Below are positions 23,011-35,960 of a stretch of DNA of 64,000 bases, in pieces; within the stretch, counting starts at the first letter, position 1; every line of letters starts with the position of its first letter. The DNA comes from Clitopilus passeckerianus (Eukaryota; Basidiomycota; Agaricomycetes; Agaricales; Entolomataceae). The notes beneath the pieces are model-generated. The model ran no database searches, was not told the origin of the DNA, and worked only from the letters and a program-made list of their open reading frames with translations. The translations under genes and the position numbers were made by a program. Location of the stretch: positions 558,001-622,000 of the forward strand of contig CALYLX010000155.1 in the NCBI GenBank assembly GCA_944990035.1, read 5' to 3'.

Positions 23011-26000
23011 GAATATTTTTTGCGAGTTCTGTCCGTATTCAGACCATTCTCGGCATGTGTTGAACTGAATTACAAGAATGACCACGATCCACAATCAAGT
23101 CATTTCCTCCCGTAAATTCTTGGGCCGGCAAAATTCAACTATTAAAGATCAAATTTTACCGTCTCCGTAAGTTGTGGAACCGATACTCTATGGAATATCC
23201 CCCACCATCGAGTGAAATTCGCTGAGCTTATGGGTAACCGACTTCGCCGCCCTACAACCGCATGTCTCGGGGAGGAACCATCTACCCCAAGGCCATTCCT
23301 CAGAATTCATGCGCCAAAACCAGGGCCTGTGGTTCTATCTATCAATTCTTCTCCTGCAACGCGGCGTCGCACTAATGTAGTAGGCCAGGGGAATGGAGGA
23401 ACGAACCCATCCGTCGCGTGCATACCGTAAAATCCTGCCGTTCTGGACTTAATATAGCACCCCGTATCACCTAGCGTTCGCTGAACACGTTCCTCTGCCT
23501 AGTACTAGTAAAGGCTTGATAAGCAGGATTGGGCGAAGGTCCACGTTGGTATAAATTCAAATAATCTCTCAACTCCACCGAACTCGCTGTATCCTCCAGG
23601 TATCCTCTGGAGTTGAAAAGATCTCGCTTCAACATGCGGTATCCAGCGGGCGGCTTCTTCACATCTCCTCCAGCAGTCTCTCGACGCCATCAACATCAAC
23701 GATGATGATGGTTGGGGAGATCCGAGCGGCATCAGCTCCCCGAGCTCCATTCATGTCGCCTTGGCCGGAGAAGCCTCCGCATCCACGAAGAGAACGATAC
23801 TGATTCAATTCCTCGCGGAAGAGACCGGCCACTGCTAAAGCTGGTAGGAGAAATCCGTACGACATGGGCTGTCGAGTTCTGGCATGCCCCCGATACAAGC
23901 CTGAAAACACGTCGCCAGGTTGTATCACTATGCTTATATCCCGTAGTTATTCGTTCTTTTCTCTGCTCCGCTTTGTGACAACAGTCCATGTATTGATCCA
24001 GGTAGGCCCGAAAAGAAGGCAGCTCCTACGCTTTCTTTTCAGCGTTCACCGTTTTTGTGATGTGGCTAAGCTATGAGGACCTCATACAGCCTAAACTACC
24101 ATTCGGGTGGTCATTCAATTCATGAGGGAGACTTTCCTGGATATTGCCAGCTCTGCTGTAGTCCAACCACAATAAAATTACAACGCCATTGCTCAACGTG
24201 ATAGGTCAAGTTGTGGGAGACAGTACACCACTGTCTAAATACCCCCAGGGCCATTTTGGAAGGACCAAGCTCGGGACATTGCTAACGACCCTCTTCCCTC
24301 TCCAATCCACCCGTATTGGCTGGTATCACCATCTTTCGCTGGGGAGGGTATGCCTGTTCATCGGAAGTGTGGGTAGGGTTCAGTTCGGAATTTCGACGGC
24401 CTTGCGGGCTTGCGGAGTCTACAGGCATTGGATCCATCTTTGTTGTTGTTGTCGACGTCGTCTTCTAACTGGGAATGTCCAGGCTGTTGATCCCGAACAG
24501 ATTTTCGTTTTCAAGCTCATTGACAATCTCTTCGTCATCTATCAGATCTCCGCTACAGCAAGACCAGCAGCCTGAGAAAGGTATCAACAAAACCAGATGC
24601 CAAGCGCCATTCGACGGAGGATAAAAGGTTACTTACCAACCCCACCAGGTCTTGCATAACAAGCTATCGATGATGTGAGTTCTGAGGCCCAAATATTCGA
24701 AGCCGGTGGTCCTCACAAGAGAAACAGAAGTAACAGCAGATGCCGTCACAGAGGGATGCCATCCTGGAAATGGTACTTCGACGAAAGTGCGTGATGCGTA
24801 CAGGGCGGGAGCAGGTAGGCAAAGAAGGGAGTTTTCTAGCCGCCAGAAAAGGTCAATTTATCATGCGAGGCAAGGGCTTACATATTACGATGCCCCAATC
24901 GTCTGTAGGCTCCTTATTGTCGCCTCGGCTGCACAGGATGATCGATTGAGCCTGGTACGGACGGGCTTGGAACCCGTTCATTGACAGGGCTGGGAACGTG
25001 TTTAATGACTTGCTGTCGAAGCGAGAGCTTATATGTTGTAAACTTTTAGGGAAAGGAGCAGATTCGTATTCGGAACACGATAATAAAGAGATAACTGTAG
25101 AAACCGTCAGATGGGACGTAGAGCATGATGCTGTGCGTGTAGTTACACCGGCAGCCACAAACTAACGATCAAACGAGGCAGATTGAATATTTTCTTAGCA
25201 GGTGAAAGAAGGGATATCGCGGGCGAATCTTCAAGTTGGTGGCTCTAGCAGGATCCCTAGGGAATATGTTGCGAACACCTTTCACATCCGAGTCAAAGTC
25301 ACCATGCAGACGCTCAAAGAGTCAAACTGACGCTTGTGATGGGACGCGGCAACGCCAGCCAAAGCGCAAGACTGTTTGCATCTACTTGCATGGCCCCTAT
25401 GGCTCGACGCAAAAGTGTCCGGATGATGAACTCGCTCGCTCGCGCATTTTGGGACAAAGTTTTGTATGAGAGAGTTGTCATAAAATGTATTATCTATCGT
25501 TTAAACCTATCAAAAATTTTATTTTGGTCCCCGAAAGCGATTTACCCTGCTTGTTGAGGTAGAAATCAGTTGATAGCTCAAAATTATAATCTGGTAGAAA
25601 AAAAATAGATAGGTTTAAAATATTGTATTTAACTCTCCTGACACGATACAACTTGAGTTGAGGCAATCGGTGGTGTGAGGAGGTCCAACCATCATCCAGA
25701 AGTTTGCAACTTCTGGCGCATGTAGGAAGATTATCAGCACCTATCAGCCCTAAATACTTAGATTTTCCAGCACCTATGTATGTATTCGTTCATAATTCAG
25801 CATCTTGAACAAAGGAGCTGAGGTGGTGAAGCCATGGGAGGTCGAGAATGAGGAGCTCAGTGGATTGATGGCTTAATCTGGCTTAATCTCTCTCGATCGA
25901 CTGGACAACTTTCTGGTGGCTGTACTCTTACTAATAGCGACACTGGCTTGGCCGGCGTTGCCGCGTCCCACTTGTGAATCAGGTGATGAGGGCGTCATAC

Positions 26001-26976
26001 CCATGATGATCGGCTCAGGAAACGCCGTGATTGCCGTCTGCGGCGGTCTGGATTACTCAATGCTCTCACTACTCAAAGTTCAAATCGTTCAACTTCGGAG
26101 GGCAACCTGACATTCGAGTCGGTTTATCCTCACAGGCGCAGATGGGTAGCCAGACATTCGAGATTTTTGACCATCATTATGCCATTACTCCGAGAATGGC
26201 CGTAGGAATCGGTGGAGTACCAAGACGACAAGGCGGATAGCAAGCTGAGCCTAGCGACCGTCTGGACTCCTTGGGACCTACGGACCGTTCAATTACTTAT
26301 ATTATGGCACTCAGGAAAACCTGGTTTAACAATTAAACACTGCCGCAGCACGAACTATCCATTCAAATCTACGAAGTTTATGAAAAGTTATGATTGTCCT
26401 CAAAGCCTTCAAGTTAACATCCTAACATCCTACCCCCGTTATCATTATCTCTATGCTTGGCTGCGCTGCTATGTACGAATGAGTTTCTACACACAAGAAT
26501 CTATTCGACCAAACTTTTCTGAGAATTCCCGACCGGTGCTTCGTGTGCTTGCTTTTTCAAAGACAAGGGTCTCAACGCAGATTTCTTGGCGTCAAAGCGT
26601 TTTGAATCACGCTTGGGGACGATATATCGATAGCCACGTTCCTCGAGGACCAGTAAAATAAATCTTCTTGGTACTCTGATCTTCTCTTGAAGGCTGAAAA
26701 ATGGCCCGATGAACGCTTTGGTTATCAACATACATTACCTTTGAGCGTCACCACGTGTAGATCAACTGCCAGGCCAATGCACCAAACTAGGCGGCAGTTC
26801 ACAGAGCCATTTTGCGAGCGTGGCCATGGCCATATGAACAATGGTTGGCTTCAGATTCTGTCGTCCTACCAGGGTTTAGTCGGTTTATTTCAAAACATCC
26901 GCTTTGACTGCGGGTTCTTATAAGCACTAGCAGGAACGAGTTTCCGGAGTGCTTCATATTCCCCCCTCCTTCTCCA
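23011..26976. other. Gene-poor stretch, no supported gene
   Basis: Nearly 4 kb with only short, unrelated open frames on both strands (for example 23659-23928 minus and 24853-25158 minus), none extendable by consistent splicing. An AT-rich patch near 25490-25640 has a 12-bp inverted pair, TTTAAACCTATC at 25500 and its complement at 25608, too short to call an element. Unrecognised small or fast-evolving genes cannot be excluded. Confidence 0.45.
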
Positions 26977-28414
26977 ATGTCAGCCCTGGCAGCCACTTCC
27001 TCTGACTTCTTCAACCAGTTTGTCGATCCTGACGCTTATGAGCCGCCCATCCTTTGTGTCGATAAGGATTGCGGTGAGGAAATAAATAAAACACTTTCAA
27101 TAGTGATTAACGCGGTCCCCCCCTCTTAGCTTTATCTATCGGATCCACAACGAACATTGCAGACAATATTCGAAATAACTCCGATGTATCCTCAGCACTG
27201 CCCTCGGACACGACCCAAGCTTTGAGGTATATTTGTCGTCAACGTTCAAGTTATCATCTAAACTCCTTTCAATAGTAATTCCCCACCGCCGTACGAAGTT
27301 GCACCCCATCAGATCAAGAACCCAAACCCGAACATCTCCGCATGCCATCCAAGTGGCAGGGGATATTCAACGTCGTTTCCAAGTCCTTCCCAGCTTCCTC
27401 CAGCAAACTATGCTTACATGCATGATCTTCAAACCGATACTTCCGGCCCTGACCAGGCCACATACCATCGGTCGTGGACTGAGAATTGTCTATATGGAAT
27501 GAACTACCCGCAGAGTCAGCCAATATACAACATCACCGCGTCAGTGACCTGTCCTCTCCGAATTCTTCAAGTGTCATTTGCTAATTGATCTCACCTTCTA
27601 CAGAGAGAACGTTTATCTCCAGCATGGCCAATATCCTCCCATCCTGAATAACACTGCTCCCCAATCTCCAACCTTCCCATTTTTCTTTGGTCACACCTCT
27701 TCGAGCCAGTTGGATTATCACTTGTTCCCGCAGGCAGCTTCGACACATCTGCCATTTCCTTTTTCTTCGTCGATGGCATATGGTCACCCTTCAAACACAG
27801 AGTATCCGACTATTCCGGCGGTGACACAACACCAATCATCAGCGACGCGAGGTGGCCCCTCGCAGTTCAAGGTGAAGTCAAGCAGGTCTTATGCTAGACA
27901 GGCAGGGCAACCTTACACAGCTCGATCGAACGAGGAGAAGAAGCCAGACGATTTAGACCTGGCTGCCGAGCTTCAAGAATATTTCTACGTTGCACAGGAC
28001 GAGAACGCAGGCTTGTTCCACGGTCCCTCGTACCAGTGCGGGTGGGGTAATTGCTACGAAAGTTTTGGTCGGGAGAGTTTCGAAGAGGGCATACGGGGCA
28101 GCCTGGCGTTCCAGGAAACGATCTCTAAGCATATCGCAACTCATATCGGGCCTTTGACGAGGAAGCAGAAAAATAAGTGGCCGAAACTGGAGAAAGAGAG
28201 CGGGCTTCGAGAGACACAGGGATCCAAATTTAAGTGCCTCTGGCGCGACTGCGGGGAAGCCGAAAAGAAGGGAAATACAGTCAAAGACCGACACCGACAC
28301 TTCAAGCATCACCTCGGTCGACAGTGGAGAGTGACTTGCTCCAAATGTCCGGCGGCATTCTCTCGGACCGATTTGGTCAGCAAGCATATTGGAGAAAAGC
28401 ATTCCATCGCGTAA
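26977..28414 (+). CDS. C2H2-type zinc-finger protein
   Basis: Predicted 422 aa from four in-phase exons: 26977-27073, 27130-27226, 27276-27539 and 27604-28414 (the third intron uses a GTCAGT donor). The N-terminal 290 residues are low-complexity, rich in Ser, Pro and Tyr. The C-terminus holds three finger-like units: C-x4-C with a distant H-x3-H (about 297-333), C-x4-C with H-x3-H (about 364-389) and a classical C-x2-C-x12-H-x4-H (about 398-419, V-T-C-S-K-C to H-I-G-E-K-H). The two wide-spaced units resemble non-canonical fungal fingers. It is probably a sequence-specific DNA-binding regulator in the nucleus; targets are unknown. Single copy in the window and unrelated to its BTB and nucleotidyltransferase-like neighbours. 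Confidence 0.8.
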
Positions 28415-28745
28415 GGATCAGCTATCTCCTTCACCTCGATACCTTAGTCTCATCACTTCGCTTCTTCTTGACTATGCTTGCTCATGGTGACTTCTTTCAC
28501 CGACCATGCTAACACCTAGCGCTTGTTTCAGACGTATACACTCCTTGTCTCTTCATCATATTTCTTATTTTCTGACTATCGATTCAATCCCACTCATTCC
28601 CATTTCCCTCTCTAATGCAAGCACAGTCATTGTGTATGGTTAGCTTAAGCAGTCATCATCATTACGGACTTCGAGATTACTCCATATTGTAGTGGCAATA
28701 CATACGCGTTTTCCGGTACCAGTACACCGTCCATGGGCCAAGTAT
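28415..28745. other. Convergent intergenic spacer
   Basis: A short spacer between the converging zinc-finger and nucleotidyltransferase-like genes, presumably both 3' UTRs. Nothing else seen. Confidence 0.5.
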
Positions 28746-30473
28746 TCAAACAAGGAAGCCAACAGATTGCCAGTCATCCACAACCGCAGGATAGTCAGTA
28801 CATATCTGCCGCACCCTGAGAGCCGATGCCTCCAAAAAATTCCAACTAAACATATCTTCGTCGGCCCATGGCAGCCCGCATTTTAATTTCTCGATCACAT
28901 TGAGCTTGAACATCCCATTCAAGTCCTCGACGTCCGTCCTCTGCTTCAGTACCTTCAGCTTCTCCGTTGATTTGCCGTGATGATCCCAGCTCTGCAGCTT
29001 CTGAAGCAGGAGCAGTGAGAATGGAATTAACGGTAGTCCTTCGTCCCAATTGATCGAGGAGGGTGGTAAATGGGGGAGATTGAGCGTCCCCGGGAATACA
29101 AGGTCGACCTTACAGGAAACGAGGGGAGTCGGCGGTAATTCATCGCTAGTTAGGCGATAATAGAGTATCTTGTAGCTTGCTGCCGGATCCCGGGGTGAGA
29201 GGAGAAAGAAATGTTCGGGGTCATGAAGGGCAAGAGTAGCCTTGACATCTTCGATAGTCCGTTCGTCGTCTAGGGTGGGAAGGACAAGGATGTCGACGTC
29301 CTAGGTAGAGGAAGAGGTGAGCCATGGCCTAACAAACCGGCCAGGTTGAAACTTACATTGGGAGACCTGGTGTTACCATACATGAAGCACGCGAGACTTC
29401 CAAAAATGACCGACGGCAAGCGGATAGAATCAAGGTGGCGTATAGCTTGGTGAGCAGCCATCATAAGCATCTGAATGCGGGTGGGGTTCTTGATGGTATC
29501 CAGCAAGGTGAGGACGGCAGTGGCAGAAGTCGGTGCTGCTACGGTCGCTGCTGTTGCTCCCGTAACCGGTGCCGGGTCCTCAGGTGGAGGCCCTAGGTTA
29601 CTTGAAGCATCCGCAGATAACTGGTAAGGGGGAGGGGCGGGAGACGATAGCCATGACTTGCGTGACACTGCATCCACAGGAATGGAGGCGATGGGAGCAC
29701 TTGCTGCAGGGGTTTGCGACGCAGTACCAGAGGTGGGTGCAGGGAATTGACCGTTCGAGTTGTACCCAACCTGGTGCCATAGAGCGGAAGATGTTGGGTA
29801 GACATTGCAATAGGCCAAGATCTTCGAGTACCCAAATAAATGCCACTTGGATATCTTGGAGCCGGTTTTGACGAGATGTCCTAAAATTGGATCGATTTCT
29901 TCACTCTGGAGCAACGCCCGATCGCTTGTGCTCTTCTGACCCTTGACATGAAAATCAAACCACCGGCAGAACCTTGTTGATAGAACGAACTCGGCGGACG
30001 CATACTGAAGCCCGTCAAGAATTTTCATGGGCTGTATGTCAACCTCGCTGAATCCGGAAGCTATGGAAAGCTCGACAGGAACACGGTCCCACTGGTCGGC
30101 AAATCTGAGGTCCGTGAAGCTGAGGATCACTGGCGAAGCCGCTGGGGGTGAGATAAAGAAATGGGCAGTGGTTCCGGGATCAAACGCCGCAATTGAACGT
30201 TTCAATGTATCAATAGTTGGCCGATCCTTATATTTGACACCAGGCATCAGTAGAACAACTTCGAGGGTCTGAAAAGCCAAGGTTAGAATTCAGTCTGTCT
30301 GCCTCGGCTTCAGAACTCACAGTTGGTGGTCGCGAACCGCCATATAGAAAGCAGGCCAGCTCTCCGCTAAGAACACAGATGTAGCCAAGCGCCATACAGG
30401 CATCCTGAATGGCCGTCGCTGCTGCTTTGACGAGCTGTACTTTTGACACCTGCGTCCTGGAGTTGGCATCCAT
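28746..30473 (-). CDS. Two-module nucleotidyltransferase-fold protein (NTL-1)
   Basis: Predicted 539 aa, three in-phase exons: 30321-30473, 29357-30268 and 28746-29300. The C-terminal module carries the polymerase-beta-type pattern: F-G-S at about 340-342, D-V-D at 356-358 and a third Asp in C-K-V-D-L-V-F at about 421, as expected for metal binding. The N-terminal module repeats the fold signature (G-E-L-A-C-F-L-Y-G-G-S-R-P-P-T) but has L-E-V-V in place of D-x-D, so it looks catalytically dead. Modules are joined by a Pro/Ala/Ser-rich linker. In both modules an intron falls at the same point, between the G-S helix and the strand bearing D-x-D, which points to internal duplication. Substrate unknown; related proteins in basidiomycetes are usually called hypothetical. 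Confidence 0.75.
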
Positions 30474-31066
30474 GAGAGCGGGTCCTTGGAGTCACCGAAC
30501 GTCGTTGTACTGGAGGGAAGCTCTTCCAAGGGCCCACGATTGATTGGTTCTTGCACCTCGTGCCGAGTTCGAAGTTTATTTAGACGCCCGGAATTTCTTG
30601 AGAATGATCGAGGGACTGTAGTTACGATGTGCAGCCTGTGCTCGAGCTCACGCATCACGAGGAATATCCATCCCTGGCAGGACCATATAACTCTGTTGGC
30701 ATGATGTTGCCGGCATGAAAAGTAGTCGAGGAAACCCTAGGTAGCCAGTGCAGTGATCATCCGAAATCCGACGACTTTATTTACATCTAATTCTTCCTGA
30801 TGGCGTCGCCAAGCAAGGCTACACAAGATCCACGTGGTTTCTGGTTTTGCGGTCTTGATCTTCACTGGAAGGGAGGGCGTCCAGTGTCCATGGAGCATCC
30901 AATCTGGTTGCAGCAAGCCACATACAAAAGGCATAAAAAGTCGGAGGATATAGATTAACATGAAGGCCAACTTGCAATTTACAGCACCCTGCCCAAGTTC
31001 TGCCGTCTAGTAGTCGAAAAGTAATCCGTATTCAGTTTAGGTATAGCCAATAAAATCACTCGTCCT
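30474..31066. other. NTL-1 promoter and 3' flank of a deleted NTL copy
   Basis: The left part precedes NTL-1. From about 30870 the sequence matches the region just downstream of NTL-3 (36220-36400), so the tandem segmental duplication starts in or before this stretch. Confidence 0.5.
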
Positions 31067-31363
31067 CTAGAGCTGAAACCCCACATCCTTCCGATAATCA
31101 AAGCCCTCGGGATACTCAGAACAGATCTCCCGTACCCGAGCGACAGACATCTCTAGGAAACACCAGCTTAACAGCCTCTGGGCCATCAGATCACGTCTGG
31201 CCATCCTTCAGCTCCTCTACCAGATCCAACTAAACATCCCTCTCAAATCCTCCACGTCGGTCTTCTGCTTCATGACTTCCAGCCTCTCCCTCGATTTGGC
31301 GTGTCTTCTGGAGGCCTTGGCTGCTGCTACCGAGACATTTTCTTTCACATCATATGTTTCCAT
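31067..31363 (-). pseudogene. Internally deleted nucleotidyltransferase-like gene (NTL-2)
   Basis: From 31067 to about 31307 the DNA matches the 3' end of NTL-3 (36402-36640), including the region of its stop codon. From about 31308 to 31363 it matches the 5' end of NTL-3, including an ATG at 31361-31363 in the same place. The roughly 1.4 kb between, holding both nucleotidyltransferase signatures, is missing. The remaining 3' part also has several in-frame stops. It is clearly non-functional. Its position relative to BTB-A3 matches that of NTL-3 relative to BTB-A4. Confidence 0.85.
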
Positions 31364-32874
31364 CGCGTTGATTCTCGAAAGTGGCTCTTATTTCTTGAAC
31401 GAGATACGGAAAGGCCCTCTATCGATCCGCCTTTGCACTCGGTGTCGGATTGGAATTGTTGGAGGCTCCGGCGTGGCAAACAGTCACGGCGTTCAGACCG
31501 CGAGATGTTTGGTTCTTTGGTATGTTGGTTGCATATGCCATACCAAGGGTAGTTGAGCGCTGCGACATGGTCTACCAAAGTTGGGTTCTTTCAGCTTCTT
31601 CCACATGCGCAGCACGAGAACTCGGGGCGAAGAATTTCCTCCGAAAGCCGATCACAAAGTTCGTGGAGATACCTGTCAAAATCGGAAACACCAGCCAAGA
31701 CGTGGTCTGCCTTTGCTACGAAGGCTCCGTCAACGCGATATTCGACTCATGAGAAAAGCCTTCAACGGATTGAAAAACTCATTGGCGGTAACGACTGATT
31801 CGCCAAAACCCCTTCCTCCGTTCTACTGCATGAACTTTTGTCTGTGTTGCCCTACTATGCAGAGCTGATTATTTCTATTGTTGTTCCCCAAGACAACGTT
31901 CGGTCATCTCTCATTCCGAGCCCATGAGCCGAGAGGGAAATTGCGCCTTGCGTAAAATTATTGGATTATTGTACTATGGTAGATTCTTTCTGGGTATGGT
32001 CTGCTGCATCTCCAGTCTCGAGTTCAGCATTGATGCAACATGTGGTCCCCTTTTAGAGCGCCTTTCCGAACTAATTTCATTCGGAACTCATGAAAGGAAT
32101 GGCCGCGTCGACCTTCCCTGGCTTTCTCTGGCGATTGTGTAATTCCGCGCCCCTAAGAATTTTCCGTTTTCCGGAAAGCTTTCTGCGCCCTCTTCCAGTA
32201 ACATGGAATATGGTTACTCCAAGGTGATTCGTAATCTCAACCCCCATCCCCTCGTGTCTACGTTTACTATGCAGGCGCATGTATATCCATTGTATTATAG
32301 CTCGCTCATACGTTCTGAAGGTAGTCTGGATAAACGGAGGAGGCAATGAAGCGGTGCAACTTCACTTTACGTTCAAGAGGGAGGTCCAGCGACCGCAATA
32401 TCTGTGAGCAGTGCAATCTACAGTCATGCTTTTGGCCTCGCGGACAGCCTTTCGTCGTACCTTTCTTATTCTTAGGATAAACCATTTCTGCACCATGCAC
32501 GTATGTTTCGCGGGTGAAGTTTTGGTGGCCCTGTTGTTCTGCCTCTGCTCGGACAACTCGGACAACGTGTACTTCCTATCACACCATCCCGTGTTGCGGT
32601 GTTACTGTGGACGCAGTATCTCTTTGATAATGTTCATCTTTTTTTTTAGAATTTCAACCACGACAGAACCAGCAGGATCTGCACACGCGCCGAAGCCCAA
32701 TCTCCTCATGACGCTCAGGTTGTGATCGAAAAGTGAATATTCTTACTAACTACAGAAATTTACGGGACCGTTAGCTGATATTTGCTATTCCAAGTGTTCT
32801 TTGAGTTTGTAACCGCCATTTAAAAGGATGCACGAACATATCAGAACATCACCCATCCACACAAGAAGACCAAC
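31364..32874. other. Intergenic between NTL-2 remnant and BTB-A3
   Basis: The first 200 bp match the NTL-3 upstream region (38092-38360), and about 32590-32740 resembles the BTB-A4 promoter (38690-38840). Some 600 bp more than in the second module lie between. A minus-strand open stretch at 32306-32565 has basic residues but no recognisable domain. Confidence 0.45.
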
Positions 32875-33919
32875 ATGACTAGCTATTTGTCACAAGCCTC
32901 CGTCGACCAGCAGGTACGGGACGAGTTTCTCCATCATGATGTTTTGGCTGCTCATGGTGATATGGTAGGACCCATCGCTGGCGCTGGCAACCTCTCCCTA
33001 CTTCCCGCCGGAATTCCACAACTTCCAATACGATCTTATCCTGCTCAGTCAAGATTCCGTCCTCTTCTACCTGCGAACAGACTTCCTACGTCGGGTCTCG
33101 GGCAATGGTTTCCAGTCGGTTATAGTACAACCTAGCATATTAGTCGAAGGGCATGCTGAACTCCTTAGGCGGATACCAGATACGTCGGAGGTTTTCACCC
33201 TGATTTTACATGCTGTTTACTTCCTCCCCTTCAATGACCTATCCTGTCCGTTCCAAACATTTGCTGATGCCGTGTCCGCAATGCATCGATACGACATCGA
33301 CCCTCTCCTACACCTGTCACCAGACAACCCATTCTACATCAACTTGCTCCGTTTCGCGCCAGTGGTCCCAGGCGATCTTTACGCCCTCGCAGCCCAGTTC
33401 GATATCTACCCTCTTGCTGCAGCCGCTTCCTCCCATCTCTTGTCTCGGCCGGTAACAGCAATCAGCAATGAGTTGGCGGGGAAGATTGGTGGCGTGTACA
33501 TGAAACGACTGCTACTTCTGCAACAAGAGCGGATAGACGCACTCAAGGCACTTGTGCTTCAACCACCTGATTCGCATCCGCCGACGAATACATGCAATCA
33601 GGAGGCACAGAAGAAACTCACCAGCGCTTGGGCTGTGGCAGCAGCTAATTTTGCCTGGATAGCTAGACCTGGTACGATATTATGGCCTTGTCGTACTGGC
33701 CCTGCTGACGCCAACTCTTTACAGATTTATCCACCAGCATGATCAGCTCCGCCTTCAGCCAACTCAACGGAACCTTTTCCTGTCATCTGTGCCGACAAGC
33801 TCTGGATGGCAGGGTGCAAGATATTGTTACTCGCTGGTCTAATGTGAAAGTTCGTGCTTTTCCCAATTAACAGCCTCCATCCAACTAACGCCCTCTTACT
33901 CTTCCAGTGTACAATATAA
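32875..33919 (+). CDS. BTB/POZ-like domain protein, clade A copy 3 (BTB-A3)
   Basis: Predicted 292 aa, four in-phase exons: 32875-32913, 32969-33671, 33725-33849 and 33908-33919. Exon 2 is exactly 703 nt, as in BTB-A4. The BTB-like core reads Y-D-L-I-L-L-S-Q-D-S-V-L-F-Y-L-R, followed by the E-L-L-R-R-I-P-D-T-S segment, M-H-R-Y-D-I-D-P-L, then A-L-A-A-Q-F-D-I-Y and H-L-L-S-R-P. The 125-nt exon has C-H-L-C, and the terminal exon encodes C-T-I. Intron 3 uses an unusual GTTCGT donor, also present in BTB-A1. No lesions. The start is the ATG of a 13-codon exon matching A4. A role as Cullin-3 adaptor is the usual hypothesis for such proteins, not shown here. Confidence 0.82.
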
Positions 33920-34099
33920 TCGCAGGCCTCTACCTCTTCCGCGCGGCCCAAATACACGCCCTAGGTCCGGGACGATAAACCTTGTATTTTCTATGATATT
34001 CCATTACTATGGTTCTTCTACATATACGCAGGGTGTAATACGCTAATCAATCGATCGACTCGAGAGGTTTTTTTTCTGTTTCCTATACAGAAAAACGTT

Positions 34100-35960
34100 A
34101 CACTGTGTCACATATCGTATTGGACAATATACGAGCGGAAAAACTCAATCCCATTACCCTCCCCGTGTTGAACGAGCTGCGGAGTCGTAAAACTCGGTGA
34201 GCGCACAGGGATCTCCTGTAGGTAAGATTGGGGGATCCGTATAGATGCCGTCTGCGCGCGCCGGTGCTTCATTGGCCAAGGCAGCTGCGTCACCACCACT
34301 CTCTTCCTTCATGTCCCTCGACCCCTCCTTGGCCTTTTGCGCGATACGAACAGTTAGCCGCGGTGCGAGCAGCTGCAGCGCTTCCCTCTCATGCGTTGCT
34401 ACCACACCCATCTCCACCTCTCCTCACGCCCTGTCCTCATGTTTTTACATCATTACGTAGTGTCGACCTGCTTCCACCGATGCAGCTGCAGATGAGGGCA
34501 AATATATGAAACAAGCCCAAAAAAGGGACGTCGGCAAGACGCGGGGTGGGTAAGAGTCACCAGTGAACGAGAGGTGCCAGCGGGGAGGTAATGGAGGTCT
34601 GCTTGTCGTATGTGTTCGTACATCTGTTGCACCATCCTCAGATAGGACATCGGTGACAACTTCGGTGTGGCGGGCCACGGTGCGCGAGTGATTCCTCATG
34701 ATCGGTTGGAGTACGATCACTGATTCATTAGGCGCAGCAGTAGAGGCGGGAGCATCAAGGCTCATGTTTACGTCGTCTCAGGTATCTCTGTCTTCCTACG
34801 CTTCATCGTCACGAGCCCAATCGAAGGTGTTCGAAGTTATAGATGAGGGGTATGGCCGTGATGAGCAAGGCACAGGCATGGAACTTCCAATAGCTGCGCT
34901 AGAGGAAGGGTAGGACAGGGATGTGGACAAACAATGAAAAGGGGCGAAAACGGCCACACAAGCCACGATCCTTCTGAAGATGAAGGATTTTTGGTATTGA
35001 CGGGCCAACAAGGAGTTTGGGGGGGTATGGGTGGGCTGAAAGGACGTTAACCTACGAAGATCATCCTGCGAGCAGGTACGTCGTGGCGTCATCCCGAGCT
35101 TGGATATGGTTGACAGCTTCAGCTGCCGGGACCCCAAAGCGGGAGTGGTTCCTGCTCCTGACTGAAAGCCCAATATTCATTGCATTGACCACAGCAGCAG
35201 GAACAGGAGTGTCGAGATACAGCCCCCGCCTTCGTCATTATAAGTCGAATCTTCGCCGAGGCCGAAACGTCCTTCACCATGAAGGGGAGTAAGCCCCGGA
35301 AAGGGATTTCCAAGCGGTCCAGTCGTGGGATTAGGTAGAAAGTGGGACAGAATTGATTGGGGAGTGAAAAGGCGTAACATCAAAGCCTGGGGTGAAGAGC
35401 ATGAATGCACGAAGGGGCGCCACTTCTACCAGGTATAATGTCGTCGTAAACCTGCAATCAATAACAGGTCAGATTCCCAGGCTAAAACCAGCACGGAGGA
35501 GAAAAGAAAGGAACGAGAAGGTGTAACCAGAGATAAGGGGGCAAAAGAAAATGAGGATGGTGACCTACTTGCACGAGTAACCTGCATTCTTGTTCCCCAG
35601 CGATGACGCCCTCTGGAGTAGGCTGCCTGAGCGAAGAGTCCCAATCTTGTGGCAGAAGACACCGTCGACTCCCCTTACCGGCCCATTTGAAGCCAACCCA
35701 GAAAGGCACCAGTAAGGACGGAGGTCGAAGGCCATTTTGAACTTGAGAAGGTTTTTCGCGGCCACAAGGACGTTATAAGACCCTATGCACAAGCAGTAAA
35801 TTCGTCAGCAACAAGTTCGTTCGGCCAAAATACAGCATGGGAAAAGGGCAGCACCAAAAAGCAAAGGCTCTCAGAAGCCTGGAATATAGAAGCAGGAATT
35901 TGCTTACCTTTGCAAGATCCACCTTAGTTGACACTTTTCTTGATAGGCTTGAGTTCGCTC
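34100..35960 (-). repeat. Unknown family C, copy 2
   Basis: Converges on BTB-A3. The best preserved coding-like pieces are 34445-34765 (V-V-T-D-V-L-S-E-D-G-A-T, matched by V-V-S-R-V-V-S-E-D-D-A-T in C3), 34154-34417 (H-E-R-E-A-L-Q-L, then D-G-I-Y-T-D-P and L-P-T-G-D-P-C-A-L) and 34796-35173 with a hydrophobic stretch after F-R-R-I-V-A. The terminal piece matches C3 in the same frame, which argues for past or present coding. I could not build a continuous gene. Shorter than C1 and C3; the 5' H-Q-K block was not found here. Confidence 0.45.

Noticed and set aside
22779..23063. Plus-strand membrane protein with similar frames at 42798-43292 and 58007-58369
   Set aside because: Similarity comes from the C repeats, and the opposite strand is equally conserved; with no codon-level evidence I left the strand of the C blocks as the one whose terminal frame is preserved.
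25500..25619. Second MITE with 12-bp inverted arms
   Set aside because: The arms are too short, are not flanked by a target duplication, and lie in AT-rich DNA where such pairs occur by chance.
25916..26110. Small secreted protein
   Set aside because: The start of the hydrophobic stretch has no ATG (it begins at GTG) and no upstream exon was found.
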